The notes beneath the pieces are model-generated. The model was not told the DNA's origin. It searched no databases and worked only from the letters and a program-made list of their open reading frames with translations. Positions 38,638 to 47,761 of a stretch of 64,000 bases of DNA are shown here, piece by piece. A program made the position numbers and the translations under genes. Source of the stretch: Variovorax sp. CF313 (lineage in GTDB: Bacteria > Pseudomonadota > Gammaproteobacteria > Burkholderiales > Burkholderiaceae_C); contig NZ_AKIW01000001.1 in the NCBI RefSeq assembly GCF_000282635.1, positions 24,983-88,982 on the forward strand. Direction: 5' to 3'. How positions within the stretch are numbered: position 1 is the first letter of the stretch; every line of letters starts with the position of its first letter.

Positions 38638-38862
38638 AGGGGCGAAGATCCATCACTCGCCGTCGTTCTGGCGGCGGGTTCTGGCCTTCATTCCTTCTTT
38701 GACTTCTTTGCTTTCGGCCAGGTAACAGCTTTCCTTCCTTGGCCTGCTGGCGGTGTACACCGTGGAGCAGCGACTTCTTGACGCCCCCGGTCCCGGCTGG
38801 GTGCGCCGCAGCGCGGCATGCCGCCGTTGTGCGACGCGCCGGGCACCTACGTGCCGATGCGT

Positions 38863-38881
38863 TGAGCCGGCAACCGGCTCA
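38863..38881. terminator. Stem-loop between convergent genes
   Basis: TGAGCCGG and CCGGCTCA form a perfect 8-bp stem around CAA. It overlaps the last codon of the hemerythrin gene and faces the DksA-like gene ending at 38637. No T-run follows on either strand, so termination is inferred from position. The 225 bp before it (38638-38862) hold no gene I can support. Confidence 0.5.
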
Positions 38882-39463
38882 GAGGGCCGGTCCCAGGCCG
38901 ATGGGCGCGGGAACGATGTTCACGATGCGCGTGAAGAGCGCGTTGTATTCGAGATCGGGCACGTGTCCGGTCATCGGGTCGCGGTTCTGGGCGAAGGCTT
39001 CGTCCAGGTCGCGCCAGTCGTTCTCGGTCAGCACGCGCTCGGCCAGCGGCAGGATCTCGCGCTCCTCCAGCGCCATGTGGCTCAGGTAGAAGTCGACATA
39101 CTCGCCGACCGTTTTCTCGAATTCTTCGCGCCGCGACTCACCCAGCATCTCGAACGCGAGCAGCGCGTGCTCGACGTTGCGGATCCTGCGCTCACCCTTG
39201 GCATGGTCGCCGTCGAGCTTGTCGAGCAGATCCCGCGAGATCGGCGTCCTGGCGCGCAGCCTGGGAAACAGCAACTCGGTTTCCTTGCGGTGGTGGCGCT
39301 TCTCCGGAAACTCGTCCACGTAGAAGAGCATGGCTCGCAGCGTCGCGAAATCGGGCAAAGTGCCCTTCTTGCGGTGTTGCTCGAGCAGCATGACGATGGA
39401 GCGGAGCATGGCGGCGAGCGCGGCGTGTTCCTGGCGAATGATGCGAACGGTGGCGTGGGTCAT
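38879..39463 (-). CDS. Hemerythrin-domain protein
   Basis: A 194-residue protein of four helices. His residues for a di-iron site are in RQEHAALAAM, KRHHRKETELLF, LDGDHAKGE and SHMALEEREILP. Bacterial hemerythrins bind O2 or NO, or act in iron or stress handling. The start at 39463 (MTHATVRIIRQEH) is preferred to an in-frame one at 39481. Two FNR-type sites lie in the divergent gap to USP 2. Confidence 0.9.
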   Translation of the reverse strand: MTHATVRIIRQEHAALAAMLRSIVMLLEQHRKKGTLPDFATLRAMLFYVDEFPEKRHHRKETELLFPRLRARTPISRDLLDKLDGDHAKGERRIRNVEHALLAFEMLGESRREEFEKTVGEYVDFYLSHMALEEREILPLAERVLTENDWRDLDEAFAQNRDPMTGHVPDLEYNALFTRIVNIVPAPIGLGPAL

Positions 39464-39515
39464 GAGGGTTGTCCTGTGCATGCCTCAAGGGTGGCGCTTT
39501 CGTTCGCGCGCAGGC

Positions 39516-39529
39516 TTGTTCCAGATCAA
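39516..39529. promoter_or_regulatory. FNR/ANR-type site (hemerythrin side)
   Basis: TTGTTCCAGATCAA: right arm perfect, left arm 4 of 5. Centre 39522.5, about 60 bp before the hemerythrin start. I see no good -10 on that side. Confidence 0.55.
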
Positions 39530-39555
39530 GCCCTGGCCGTCGGCAGCCCCCGCGC

Positions 39556-39569
39556 TTGATCAATGTCAA
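39556..39569. promoter_or_regulatory. FNR/ANR-type site (USP 2 promoter)
   Basis: TTGATCAATGTCAA: left arm perfect, right arm 4 of 5. Centre 39562.5, with GATACT centred 31 bp downstream as a possible -10. The USP 2 start is 67 bp away. Confidence 0.65.
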
Positions 39570-39629
39570 GCCGCGCGGAGCGCCCGTGCGGATACTGGAC
39601 CGATCCACACCACAAACCGGAGTCGTGCC

Positions 39630-40136
39630 ATGTACCAGCGAATTCTTGTTCCCATTGACGGCAGTTCCACATCCAGCCACGGCCTGGCCGAAGCCATCAA
39701 GCTGGCAAAGCTCACGGGCGGGCGCCTGCGCCTGGCGCACGTCATCGACGAGTTGTCCTTCGCGCTGGCCATGGATGCCTACGCGGGCCATGCCGGCAAT
39801 TGGCTCGAAGAACTGCGCGGCAACGCCACGAAGCTGCTCGAGGCCGCGCGGTCCAAGGCAGTCGAGGAAGGCGTCGAAGCCGACACCGTATTGCTCGACA
39901 GCTTCAAGGGCACCGTGTACGACCAGGTGATCGCCGAGGCGGAAGCATCGAAGGCCGAGCTGATCGTGATCGGCACTCACGGCCGTCGAGGACTCGGCCG
40001 CTGGGTCATGGGCAGCAGCGCGGAGCACATCCTGCGCCTGTCGCCAGTGCCGGTGCTGCTGGTGCGTGCGCCCGAAAGCGCGAAGACCGAACACGAGCGT
40101 TTCACGCTGCCGAGCGGAACGCTCGCCAGCCAGTGA
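39630..40136 (+). CDS. Universal stress protein (USP 2)
   Basis: A 168-residue UspA fold. MYQRILVPIDGSSTSSHG opens it, and GTHGRRGLGRWVMGSSAE is the ATP-binding loop. The last 25 residues are a short extra tail. ATG at 39630 is used; the long upstream in-frame extension runs through the FNR-site region. Confidence 0.93.
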   Translation: MYQRILVPIDGSSTSSHGLAEAIKLAKLTGGRLRLAHVIDELSFALAMDAYAGHAGNWLEELRGNATKLLEAARSKAVEEGVEADTVLLDSFKGTVYDQVIAEAEASKAELIVIGTHGRRGLGRWVMGSSAEHILRLSPVPVLLVRAPESAKTEHERFTLPSGTLASQ

Positions 40137-40140
40137 GGGT

Positions 40141-41679
40141 TCAGCGGTTCGCGGTCGCGGCGCGCCAGCGCGCTGCGACCCGCGCGATGTCTACGGTGTC
40201 TTCGGTGGAGACCTCGATGGCCAGCGCGCGCTCGTCGGCTGCCAGCGGGTCTTGCCATTCGAACTGACGCTCCAGCACTGCGAGACCGGCTTCCGAGGCG
40301 TCCGTGCCTGCCGTGTCGCGCTCGGCCACGCGGCGGCGCAGCGTGGCCGGGCTTGCGCGGCAATCCAGGATCGTGAAAGGCACGCGGAGCTCGGTTGCCA
40401 GGGCTTCGAAGCCGCGTCGCTCGGCGCCGCGCAGGAAGGCCGCGTCCACGATCACCGGATAGCCCGCCAGCAGTGCATCGCGGGCGCAGGCGCGCAGCCT
40501 TTCGAAAGTCTGCCGCGTTGCCTGCGCGCCGTAGATGTCGAGCCCAAGGGCGGCGGAGCGCGCCAGCGGATCGAGGCCATACAGCCGCTTGCGCTCCACG
40601 TCCGATCGCACGCGGACAGCGCCCGCGGCGCACAACAGCTGCAAGGCGACGCTGGATTTTCCTGAGCCCGACAAGCCGTGCGTGATCATCAGGCGGGCGC
40701 CCTCCTCCGGCTGCGTGGTCAGCCGCGTTGCGCAGGCCAGGTAGTCGGGCCGGGCCTCGCCATCCGGGGGCCTCGGACCCAGTCCCGTGGCCATGGCCCG
40801 CACCAGCGCCCGATAAACCTCGTAGAAGCGCCACACCTGCAGGGCCGGGTAGTCACCGCTGTGCTGCATCCAGGCGTCCAGGAAGCGGAGTGCGAGATCG
40901 TCGCGGCCGTGGGCCTTCAGGTCCATGGTGAGGAATGCAAGGTCGCTCATCACGTCGATCCAGCGCAGCGCCGGGTCGAACTCGATGCAGTCGAAAGGCA
41001 TGAGCGCACCGTCGACCAGGACCACGTTGGCCATGTGCAGATCGCCGTGGCATTCGCGTATCGAGCCGCCCTGCTGGCGGGCGATCCATGCCATGCGCAG
41101 CACCTGGCCTTGCTCCCGAACCCACGTCTCCAGTGCTGCAAGGGGGGCGAGGCGGCTTTCGCCGCCCTGCACCTGCAACGCGGCCAGCGCATCCGTAGCT
41201 GCTCGAACGATCGAGTCAGGACTGCCGAAGCCTGACACCGGCGTCGCTCGCTCCGCTGCCGCGTGCAGGGCCGCCAGCCGCTGCGCGAAGCCGTCGAGCA
41301 GCGCGGGCTGCAGCCGGTCTTCCACCAGCAGGTCGCGCAGCAGCGACGACCCCGGGAATCGCAGCATGCGCACCACGTGGTCGATCACCGTGCCGGCGCC
41401 GCCGATGCGCGGCGACTCGCGCGTGCCGCAGACCGGTGCCACGTCGACGTAGAGCGAAGGAGCAAAGCGTCGGTTGAGGCGCAGCTCCTCCTCGCAGAAG
41501 TGCTTTCGGGCCTCGACGCTGCCGAAGTCCAGGAACGGCAGGCGTACCGGCTTCTTGAGCTTGAAGGCCTGCGTCCGCGTCAGCAGCACCCAGGAAATGT
41601 GCGTTTCGACCAAGACCACGGGTTGCCCGGTCTCCCGCTGGAGTTGCTCTCGCAGTGCGTTGACCAGTGTGGTGTCCAT
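40141..41679 (-). CDS. APH-like kinase fused to AAA/P-loop ATPase
   Basis: A 512-residue protein. About 1-320 has an aminoglycoside-phosphotransferase-like fold, with ECHGDLHMANVVLVDG and then FDCIEFDP near residue 210. About 325-500 is a P-loop kinase with Walker A GLSGSGKSS near 333. This bifunctional family is found widely in proteobacterial stress islands. The true substrate is not known and aminoglycoside resistance should not be assumed. It lies 16 bp after the P-type ATPase gene. Confidence 0.87.
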   Translation of the reverse strand: MDTTLVNALREQLQRETGQPVVLVETHISWVLLTRTQAFKLKKPVRLPFLDFGSVEARKHFCEEELRLNRRFAPSLYVDVAPVCGTRESPRIGGAGTVIDHVVRMLRFPGSSLLRDLLVEDRLQPALLDGFAQRLAALHAAAERATPVSGFGSPDSIVRAATDALAALQVQGGESRLAPLAALETWVREQGQVLRMAWIARQQGGSIRECHGDLHMANVVLVDGALMPFDCIEFDPALRWIDVMSDLAFLTMDLKAHGRDDLALRFLDAWMQHSGDYPALQVWRFYEVYRALVRAMATGLGPRPPDGEARPDYLACATRLTTQPEEGARLMITHGLSGSGKSSVALQLLCAAGAVRVRSDVERKRLYGLDPLARSAALGLDIYGAQATRQTFERLRACARDALLAGYPVIVDAAFLRGAERRGFEALATELRVPFTILDCRASPATLRRRVAERDTAGTDASEAGLAVLERQFEWQDPLAADERALAIEVSTEDTVDIARVAARWRAATANR

Positions 41680-41695
41680 ATGGCTTGTTTGCGAT

Positions 41696-44173
41696 TCAAT
41701 GACGTTTGGAAATGGCGAAAAGGCGCCACAGCGACCAGCCCGCAGGAAGCACGACCCACAAGGCCCACGGCGAAGACGTATCCGGCAGGCCGAACAGGGC
41801 CCCCACGCCAGGCACCGCCGTCAGCATCCCCCAGACCACGCACACGCCAACCAATAGAGCATTGAACACCGTGTTGGTGTGCGCGAGCCGGACACTGGCG
41901 CCGCGAAACCACACGAGCAGCAGCAGGTTGCCGAGCACGATCGACCCGAGGCTGGCCGTGCGCAGTTCCTCGTGCGTGGCCCCCAGCGCGCGGCAGCCCC
42001 ATTGCACCAGCGCCACGCCGACGAAGACCAGGGCCCCCATCGCGAACGCGCGGGCCGCCGAAGCCATCGAGAACAGCGCGTCGTCCCGGGGACGCGGCGG
42101 CACCGTCATGCTGTCGTCGGGCGCCGGCTCGGCCTCGAACACCAGCGAGCAGGCCGGGTCGATCAACAGTTCCAGCAGCACCACGTGCAGCGGCAGCAAC
42201 AGCACCGGGCCGCCCATCACGACAGGGATCAGCGCCACGCCGACGATGGGCACGTGCACGGCGAAGAGATAGCCCAGCGCCTTGCGCAGGTTCGCGAAGA
42301 TGCGCCTGCCGGCGCGCACTGCCTCGACCAGCGAGGCGAAGTTGTCGTCCAGCAGCACCAGCGAGGCGGCTTCGCGCGCAACATCGGTGCCGCGCAGGCC
42401 CATCGCGACGCCGATGTCGGCAGCCTTGAGCGCCGGTGCGTCGTTCACGCCGTCGCCGGTCATCGCCACGATGTCCCCCTGCTGTTGCAGAGCCCGCACG
42501 ATGCGCAGCTTCTGCGCGGGATCGACCCGCGCAAAGACCTGCACGTCGCGTACGCAGCGGCGCAGTGCCTCGTCGTCCATCGTGGCCAGCGCCTTGCCAC
42601 TCATCACCTGCCACTCGCTTCCATCGATCAGCCCGGCTTGCTGCGCGATCGCGCGGGCTGTGAGGGCCGCGTCCCCGGTGATCATCACCACGCGAACGCC
42701 CGCGCGCCGGCATTCCTCGATGGCGCCGGGCACCTCCGCGCGCAATGGGTCCATGAAGCCGAGCAGGCCCAACGGCGCCAGGCGCAGCCCGCCAGGCAGC
42801 GCGGCGTCGTCGCCGGCTTGCGCCGCATGCCCCTCGGCCACTGCGAGCACCCGCAGGCCAGCCGCGCTCCATCGGTCGGCGGTTTCCCACAGCCGTTGCA
42901 TCAGCGCCGGCTCGGCATCGCAGAGCCCGAGCACGGCCTCCGCTGCGCCCTTGACCGCCACCGTCTGCCCGGCTTCGCCGGGCGCCTGCCACCAGTGCAC
43001 GACATAGGGCATGCCGTCGCGGATGCCGCGGCGCGGGCCGGGCGTCCAGCCTGCATCGCGGCCGGCCAGGCCCGCGGCTTGCGCGGTGGCGCGCACCGCG
43101 TGGTCCATGGGCTCGACGCCGCCCGTGCTGCTGGCGCGCAGCGCGCCCGCCAGCAGGCGATGAAAGCGCGCGGCCGGCTCGCCCGCGCCCGGGTTGCATT
43201 CCGCCTCCATGTCGTACAGCGCCGTGAGCGCCATGCGGTTGTGCGTCAGCGTTCCGGTCTTGTCCACGCAAAGTACCGTGGTGGTGCCGAGCGCCTCGAT
43301 GGCCTGCGGCTGGCGGGTCAGCACGTTCGACCTTGCAAGGCGCCAACTGCCGAGCGCCAGCATCACACTCCACACGACCGCGAACTCCTCGGGGATCAGC
43401 GACATTGCCAGCGTCAGTCCTACCAGCAGGCCCTGCGTCCACGAGCCCTCGCGCAGCGCGAACACCGTTGCCGCGACGACGCAGGTGAAGGCCGCAAGCC
43501 AGGCGACGCGCCCCACCAGCTGGCGCAATTCCTCCTGCAGCCGGCTCGCACGGGGTGCGAGCTGGGAGATCGAGAGGTGAATGGCACCCAGCGCGGTGTG
43601 CGCGCCGGTGCCGGTCACCTCGGCCACGCCATCGCCGCGCACCACCAGGCTACCCGCGAAGAGCCGGCCGCCCTCGCCTTCGACGTTCGCGTGCTTGCCC
43701 TGCGGCATCGATTCGCCGGTGCGCAAGGACTCGTCGACCTGCAGCCCGACGGCCTCAACGATCCGCGCATCGGCGGACAACCGGTCGCCCTCGTTCACCA
43801 GAAGGCGATCTCCGCGCACCAGCTCGCGGCTCGCGATGTGCAGCGCGCGCCCCTGCCGCACGACCGTGCAGCGGGGGCTGGAGAGCTCCTTCAGCGCTTC
43901 GAGCACACGCTCGGTCCGTTGCTCCTGATAGATCGACAGCCCGCCCACCAGCAGCACCGAGAGCGCGAGCATGCCCGCGTCGCCCAGGCTGCCGAGCAGC
44001 GCATACAACGCGGCGGTCGCCAGCAGCAACAAGAACATCGGCTGCGTCAGCGCACTCCAGGCGATGCGGGCCAATCCCTTGCGGGAGACGGAGGGCAGCA
44101 CGTTCGGACCGTCACGGCGCAGGCGCTGCGCGGCCTCGGAATCGGTCAGGCCCTGAGGCGGGTTGTCGGTCAC
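41696..44173 (-). CDS. Cation-translocating P-type ATPase
   Basis: An 825-residue pump with actuator motif TGES (SLRTGESMPQGK), DKTGT near residue 301, GDGVND hinge and KGAAEAV. The fourth-helix motif is PEEFAVV, not PEGLP as in Ca pumps, which is a variant group with unknown ion. GTG at 44173 is preferred, because AGGA lies 6 bp before it; an ATG at 44227 has no ribosome site. The gene follows the two-domain USP directly. Confidence 0.92.
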   Translation of the reverse strand: MTDNPPQGLTDSEAAQRLRRDGPNVLPSVSRKGLARIAWSALTQPMFLLLLATAALYALLGSLGDAGMLALSVLLVGGLSIYQEQRTERVLEALKELSSPRCTVVRQGRALHIASRELVRGDRLLVNEGDRLSADARIVEAVGLQVDESLRTGESMPQGKHANVEGEGGRLFAGSLVVRGDGVAEVTGTGAHTALGAIHLSISQLAPRASRLQEELRQLVGRVAWLAAFTCVVAATVFALREGSWTQGLLVGLTLAMSLIPEEFAVVWSVMLALGSWRLARSNVLTRQPQAIEALGTTTVLCVDKTGTLTHNRMALTALYDMEAECNPGAGEPAARFHRLLAGALRASSTGGVEPMDHAVRATAQAAGLAGRDAGWTPGPRRGIRDGMPYVVHWWQAPGEAGQTVAVKGAAEAVLGLCDAEPALMQRLWETADRWSAAGLRVLAVAEGHAAQAGDDAALPGGLRLAPLGLLGFMDPLRAEVPGAIEECRRAGVRVVMITGDAALTARAIAQQAGLIDGSEWQVMSGKALATMDDEALRRCVRDVQVFARVDPAQKLRIVRALQQQGDIVAMTGDGVNDAPALKAADIGVAMGLRGTDVAREAASLVLLDDNFASLVEAVRAGRRIFANLRKALGYLFAVHVPIVGVALIPVVMGGPVLLLPLHVVLLELLIDPACSLVFEAEPAPDDSMTVPPRPRDDALFSMASAARAFAMGALVFVGVALVQWGCRALGATHEELRTASLGSIVLGNLLLLVWFRGASVRLAHTNTVFNALLVGVCVVWGMLTAVPGVGALFGLPDTSSPWALWVVLPAGWSLWRLFAISKRH

Positions 44174-44232
44174 GATGGGTCCTGGGTGTCTTGCGTCAAG
44201 CGTGCCGCCATCGGCCGCCGCGGCCATTCGCG

Positions 44233-45075
44233 TCAGTGCGCCATCAGGACCGGCACCGTCATCTGCGCGAGGATCTGCCGCGTCACGCCGCCCAGGATCC
44301 GCTCGCGCAGGCGCGAATGGCTGTAGCCGCCCATCACCAGCAGGTCGGCGCTCAGGTCCGAAACCCGCGACAGCAACGCGTCTGCGACGTCGATTTCGGT
44401 CACCTCGGACTCGGCACGCGCCTGCACGCCGTGCCTCAGCAGGAACTGGATCATGTCCGATACCAGCAGCTGCTGCGTGTTGTCTTCGTCGCGCGGGTGT
44501 CGCAGCGACAGGAGCGTGACGCGTGTCCCGCGCCTCATCGCCGGCAATGCCGCCTGAAGGGCCATGGCGGCTTCACGCGAGCCGTCCCAGGCCGCAACGA
44601 TGTTCTTCGGGACCCCCCCGAACGCACCGGCCGAAGGCACGACCAGCACCGGTCGCCCCACTTCCATCAGCACCTGCTCGGCAAGCCCGCGCACCGTGGT
44701 GTCCTTCCTGTTCGAGTCGTCTTCCTGTCCGAGCACCACGAGATCGCTCGCGCGCCCGTACCGCACAACGGCGTCCACCGTAGCGCCATCGACCAGCCGC
44801 ACCTCGTACGACAAGGGCCCCGATCCGGCGATGCCTTCCCTGAACTCGCGCGCGATAGCCTCGGCTCGCCGATGCAGATAGTCGGCCGACTCGACGATGT
44901 AGTCGGTCATGCCGGTGGCGATGGCGTCGGCGGGAATCACGCCGTCGTACAGGCCCGTGGGCACCAGCCCGACCAGGTGGCTCTCGTGCGCCCGGGACCA
45001 CTGGGCCGCCATCGCGGCGCACACTGAGCTGCGGACCGAATGGTCCAGGTGAACGAGGATGGTTTTGAAGTTCAT
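44233..45075 (-). CDS. Two-domain universal stress protein (USP 3)
   Basis: A 280-residue tandem USP. First half opens MNFKTILVHLDHSVRSSVC. The second half ends with the ATP loop GGYSHSRLRERILGGVTRQ. The first half lacks the full loop, as in many tandem USPs. The promoter side carries an FNR-type site at 45160. Confidence 0.92.
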   Translation of the reverse strand: MNFKTILVHLDHSVRSSVCAAMAAQWSRAHESHLVGLVPTGLYDGVIPADAIATGMTDYIVESADYLHRRAEAIAREFREGIAGSGPLSYEVRLVDGATVDAVVRYGRASDLVVLGQEDDSNRKDTTVRGLAEQVLMEVGRPVLVVPSAGAFGGVPKNIVAAWDGSREAAMALQAALPAMRRGTRVTLLSLRHPRDEDNTQQLLVSDMIQFLLRHGVQARAESEVTEIDVADALLSRVSDLSADLLVMGGYSHSRLRERILGGVTRQILAQMTVPVLMAH

Positions 45076-45159
45076 GGATGCCCCGCAAGGTGGTGCGCCG
45101 CGTCCTGGCGCAGGAAATGGACGTCAGACAGATGTTCGTGCCCCGGGAGCGCGCGGGGG

Positions 45160-45173
45160 TTGACGGCGATCAA
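45160..45173. promoter_or_regulatory. FNR/ANR-type site (USP 3 promoter)
   Basis: TTGACGGCGATCAA: right arm perfect, left arm 4 of 5. Centre 45166.5, 91 bp before USP 3. Confidence 0.6.
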
Positions 45174-45185
45174 ACCAACGCCGGG

Positions 45186-46547
45186 TCAGTGCTTCAGCAC
45201 GCACTTGTCGTACAGATGCGGTGCGCGGCCTTCGGGGTCGTAGCGGCGCTTGAGCATGGTGTAGGTGCCCATGCCGTAGGCGCTGTCGAATTCCTCGCGG
45301 GTGAAGAAGCTGTCCGAGTAGAGCGACTTGATGCCCCCCAGGCGCAGCACTTCCTGTTCGACCAGGCGGTTGAAGTGCCCCGCTTCATGCGCTTCGCGGC
45401 GCTCGACCACGTCCCAGAAGCCGAAATTGACGTGCAGCGTGCCCGCATCGAGCGGGTACAGCGCAAAGCAGGCGCCAGGGTCCGGCACATGCAACGGGCA
45501 GATCCAGATCGGCAGGATGCCGATCTCGCGCTGCAGGAAGTCGAGGAAGGCCGGCGCCGAGCGGATCGGGACGTCGACGTCCTGGATCACGGATTCGGTG
45601 TGCAGCCCGTGACATGCTGCCAGGCGCCTTGTCACACCCCAGCGGGCATTCAGGCGCATGAGCCGCGTGTAGGTACGGGAGTTGAGGTGCTCACGGCCGA
45701 ACAGGCGACGCACCAGCGGGTTCTGCGCGCCGAAGTTGCGCGAACACCAGAACCAGTCCGTATCCCAGCGCCACAGGTAGTCGTGCACGCTGAGGTAGTC
45801 GACCGGCATCTCCAGCAGCGAGCGGTAGTAGATGCGCTCGAACTCGTAGTTGCTCAGCCAGGGGGCGGTGTTCTCGAAGCGAGCGATGTTCAGCACCATC
45901 GACCGGGGGCCGAACACCACGCCGTCGACAAAGTCGGCATCGCCCTCGCAGGCCTCGGCCAGCGCGGCGAAGAATTCCTCGGGATGCTCGTATGCGATGT
46001 GCTCCACGCGCACATAGGGCTGCACGGGCAGCGTGCGCAGCACCAGCCGCAGTGCGTAGCCGAGCGAACCGTAGGAATTCGGAAAGCCGAAGAACAGGTC
46101 GCGATGCGCGTTGTCGGGGGTGCAGTGGACGATGCGGCCGTCCGGCAGCAGCACGTCGAGTTCCAGCACCGAGTGGTGGACCAGCCCCTGGCGCATCGAT
46201 GTTGCCTCGATGCCCACGCCCGCTACCGCCCCGCCCACGGTGATGGTCTTGAGCTGGGGCACCACCGCCGGCATCATGCCGTGCCGCAGCGTTGCAGCCA
46301 CCAGGGCCTCGTAGGTGGCCATGCCTTCGACCTCGACCATGCTGCATGCGGTATCGATGCCGATGACATGGTTGAAATCGCCGAGGTCGATGAGGCGCCT
46401 CGGACCGGCCTGGCGGTCGCGGAACAGGTTCGACGTTCGCTTGGCCAGCGCGATCGGCGGCGCCGGCCCCACGCCGTCTTCGCGCATGGCCGCCATGAGG
46501 TGGCTCCTGCGTTCTGCGTGAGCCAGCGCCTCAGTGCTGCGGTTCAT
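45186..46547 (-). CDS. FAD-binding oxidoreductase, TmsA/UfaD-like
   Basis: A 453-residue flavoprotein of the FAD_binding_4 type. The FAD site is VEVEGMATYEALVAATLRH and PQLKTITVGGAVAGVGIEATS; DGRIVHCTP follows. Its partner two codons upstream is a cyclopropane-synthase-like methyltransferase. This pair is the tms pair that makes 10-methyl branched fatty acids in actinobacteria, and a related pair makes furan fatty acids in alphaproteobacteria. The second enzyme reduces or desaturates the methylated chain. Start at 46547 overlaps the methyltransferase by 17 bp. Confidence 0.87.
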   Translation of the reverse strand: MNRSTEALAHAERRSHLMAAMREDGVGPAPPIALAKRTSNLFRDRQAGPRRLIDLGDFNHVIGIDTACSMVEVEGMATYEALVAATLRHGMMPAVVPQLKTITVGGAVAGVGIEATSMRQGLVHHSVLELDVLLPDGRIVHCTPDNAHRDLFFGFPNSYGSLGYALRLVLRTLPVQPYVRVEHIAYEHPEEFFAALAEACEGDADFVDGVVFGPRSMVLNIARFENTAPWLSNYEFERIYYRSLLEMPVDYLSVHDYLWRWDTDWFWCSRNFGAQNPLVRRLFGREHLNSRTYTRLMRLNARWGVTRRLAACHGLHTESVIQDVDVPIRSAPAFLDFLQREIGILPIWICPLHVPDPGACFALYPLDAGTLHVNFGFWDVVERREAHEAGHFNRLVEQEVLRLGGIKSLYSDSFFTREEFDSAYGMGTYTMLKRRYDPEGRAPHLYDKCVLKH

Positions 46548-47754
46548 ACAGGTGCTCCCTGCCCATCGGGTAGCTCTGCGGTGTGACATTCCCCTTGCTG
46601 AAGACGATCTGGAACAGGTGCGTGTAGCCCGCCTGCGAGCGGAACATCTCGGCGCAGCCGATCAGGTAGGTGCGCCAGATGCGCCGGAAGCGTTCGTCGA
46701 AGCGCTGCGGGTCGAGGATCTGTATGGCAGGCCAATGCTTCTCGAAGCGTTCGGCCCAGGCATCGAGCGTGGGTGCGTAATGCCGGCGCAGGTTCTCGAT
46801 GTCGAGCACCTCCAGGCCGCTGCGCTCCATTTCCACGATCACGTCGGCCAGACTGGGAATCCAGCCGCCGGGAAATACGTGCTTGCGTATGAAGAGCTCC
46901 GTCTCGAAGCGCCCGACGTGGCCGATGAAGTGCAGGATGCCGAGCCCGCCGGGCTTGAGGAACTGCGCGTGCGCCCGGATCACCTCGGGCAGCTGGTCGC
47001 GGCCCGCGTGCTCCAGCGTGCCGATGGATACGACCTTGTCGTACTGCTCGTCGACGTCGCGGAAGTCGGCTTCGCGCACCTGCAGCGAGGCTTCCAGTCC
47101 GCGCCGCTCGATCTCGTCGCGCAGCCATTCGACCTGCTCGGTGGTGGTGTTGAGGCCGACGCCGGTGGTGCCGATCTTTTCCCGCGCGCGGAACATGAAA
47201 CCGCCGAAGCCGCAGCCGATGTCGATGAAGCGGTCTTCGGGCTTCAGCATGATCTTGCGGCACACGTGGTCGATCTTGCGGCGTTGCGCTTCCTCCAGGC
47301 TGCGGGTGCCCTCGGGCCAGTAGCCGCAGGTGTACATCATCAGCGGATCGTCGAGCCACGGCCGGTAGAAGCCGGTGCCGAGGCCATAGTGCGCGCGTGC
47401 GTTGGCCTTGGCATGGGCCGGGTCCCGGTTGGAGTGGCGCAGCTCGTGCAGGCTGTTCTCGATGCCGTTGAGCGCACCGGCCTGCTGGTCGAAGCCGGCG
47501 GTCATGCCGGCCGCCAGGGCGGCACCGAAATCGCCCTCGACGTCCACTTCCTGGTCGAAGTAGGCGTCCATCAAGCCGATGTGGCCGCGCGTCGCCGTGG
47601 CGAACAACGCGGCCTCGGTATGGAAGGTGATGGTGAAGACCGGTGGGCCCTCGCCCACGCCATGGCGGCTGCCGTCGGGCATCACCACTGCGAAGCGCGT
47701 CGCGGCGCGCTGGCCGATGCCGTCGAGCATGTTGCGCAGTGGAAGGGACAGCAT
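46531..47754 (-). CDS. Cyclopropane-fatty-acid-synthase-like methyltransferase, TmsB/UfaM-like
   Basis: A 407-residue enzyme. The SAM site is VDIGCGFGGFMFRA-like (FIDIGCGFGG near 178), and ARAHYGLGTGFYRPWLDDP, MMYTCGYWPEG and TVSIGTLEHAG-type motifs follow. In this family a methyl group is added to the double bond of a phospholipid-bound oleate. Start at 47754 (MLSLPLRN) rather than 47874, as the earlier start lies inside the small upstream gene. It opens the pair with the FAD gene. Confidence 0.87.
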   Translation of the reverse strand: MLSLPLRNMLDGIGQRAATRFAVVMPDGSRHGVGEGPPVFTITFHTEAALFATATRGHIGLMDAYFDQEVDVEGDFGAALAAGMTAGFDQQAGALNGIENSLHELRHSNRDPAHAKANARAHYGLGTGFYRPWLDDPLMMYTCGYWPEGTRSLEEAQRRKIDHVCRKIMLKPEDRFIDIGCGFGGFMFRAREKIGTTGVGLNTTTEQVEWLRDEIERRGLEASLQVREADFRDVDEQYDKVVSIGTLEHAGRDQLPEVIRAHAQFLKPGGLGILHFIGHVGRFETELFIRKHVFPGGWIPSLADVIVEMERSGLEVLDIENLRRHYAPTLDAWAERFEKHWPAIQILDPQRFDERFRRIWRTYLIGCAEMFRSQAGYTHLFQIVFSKGNVTPQSYPMGREHLYEPQH

Positions 47755-47761
47755 CGCGCGC

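Noticed and set aside
38753..38878. A small gene between the DksA-like and hemerythrin genes
   Set aside because: The open frames have no ribosome site or recognisable motif, and the stretch carries a terminator-like hairpin.
40141..41679. Aminoglycoside resistance gene
   Set aside because: Only the fold is APH-like; the fused P-loop ATPase and the stress context fit a different family.
41879..44326. Open frame of over 800 codons opposite the P-type ATPase
   Set aside because: The minus strand has the DKTGT and TGES motifs of the pump; the plus frame is a shadow.
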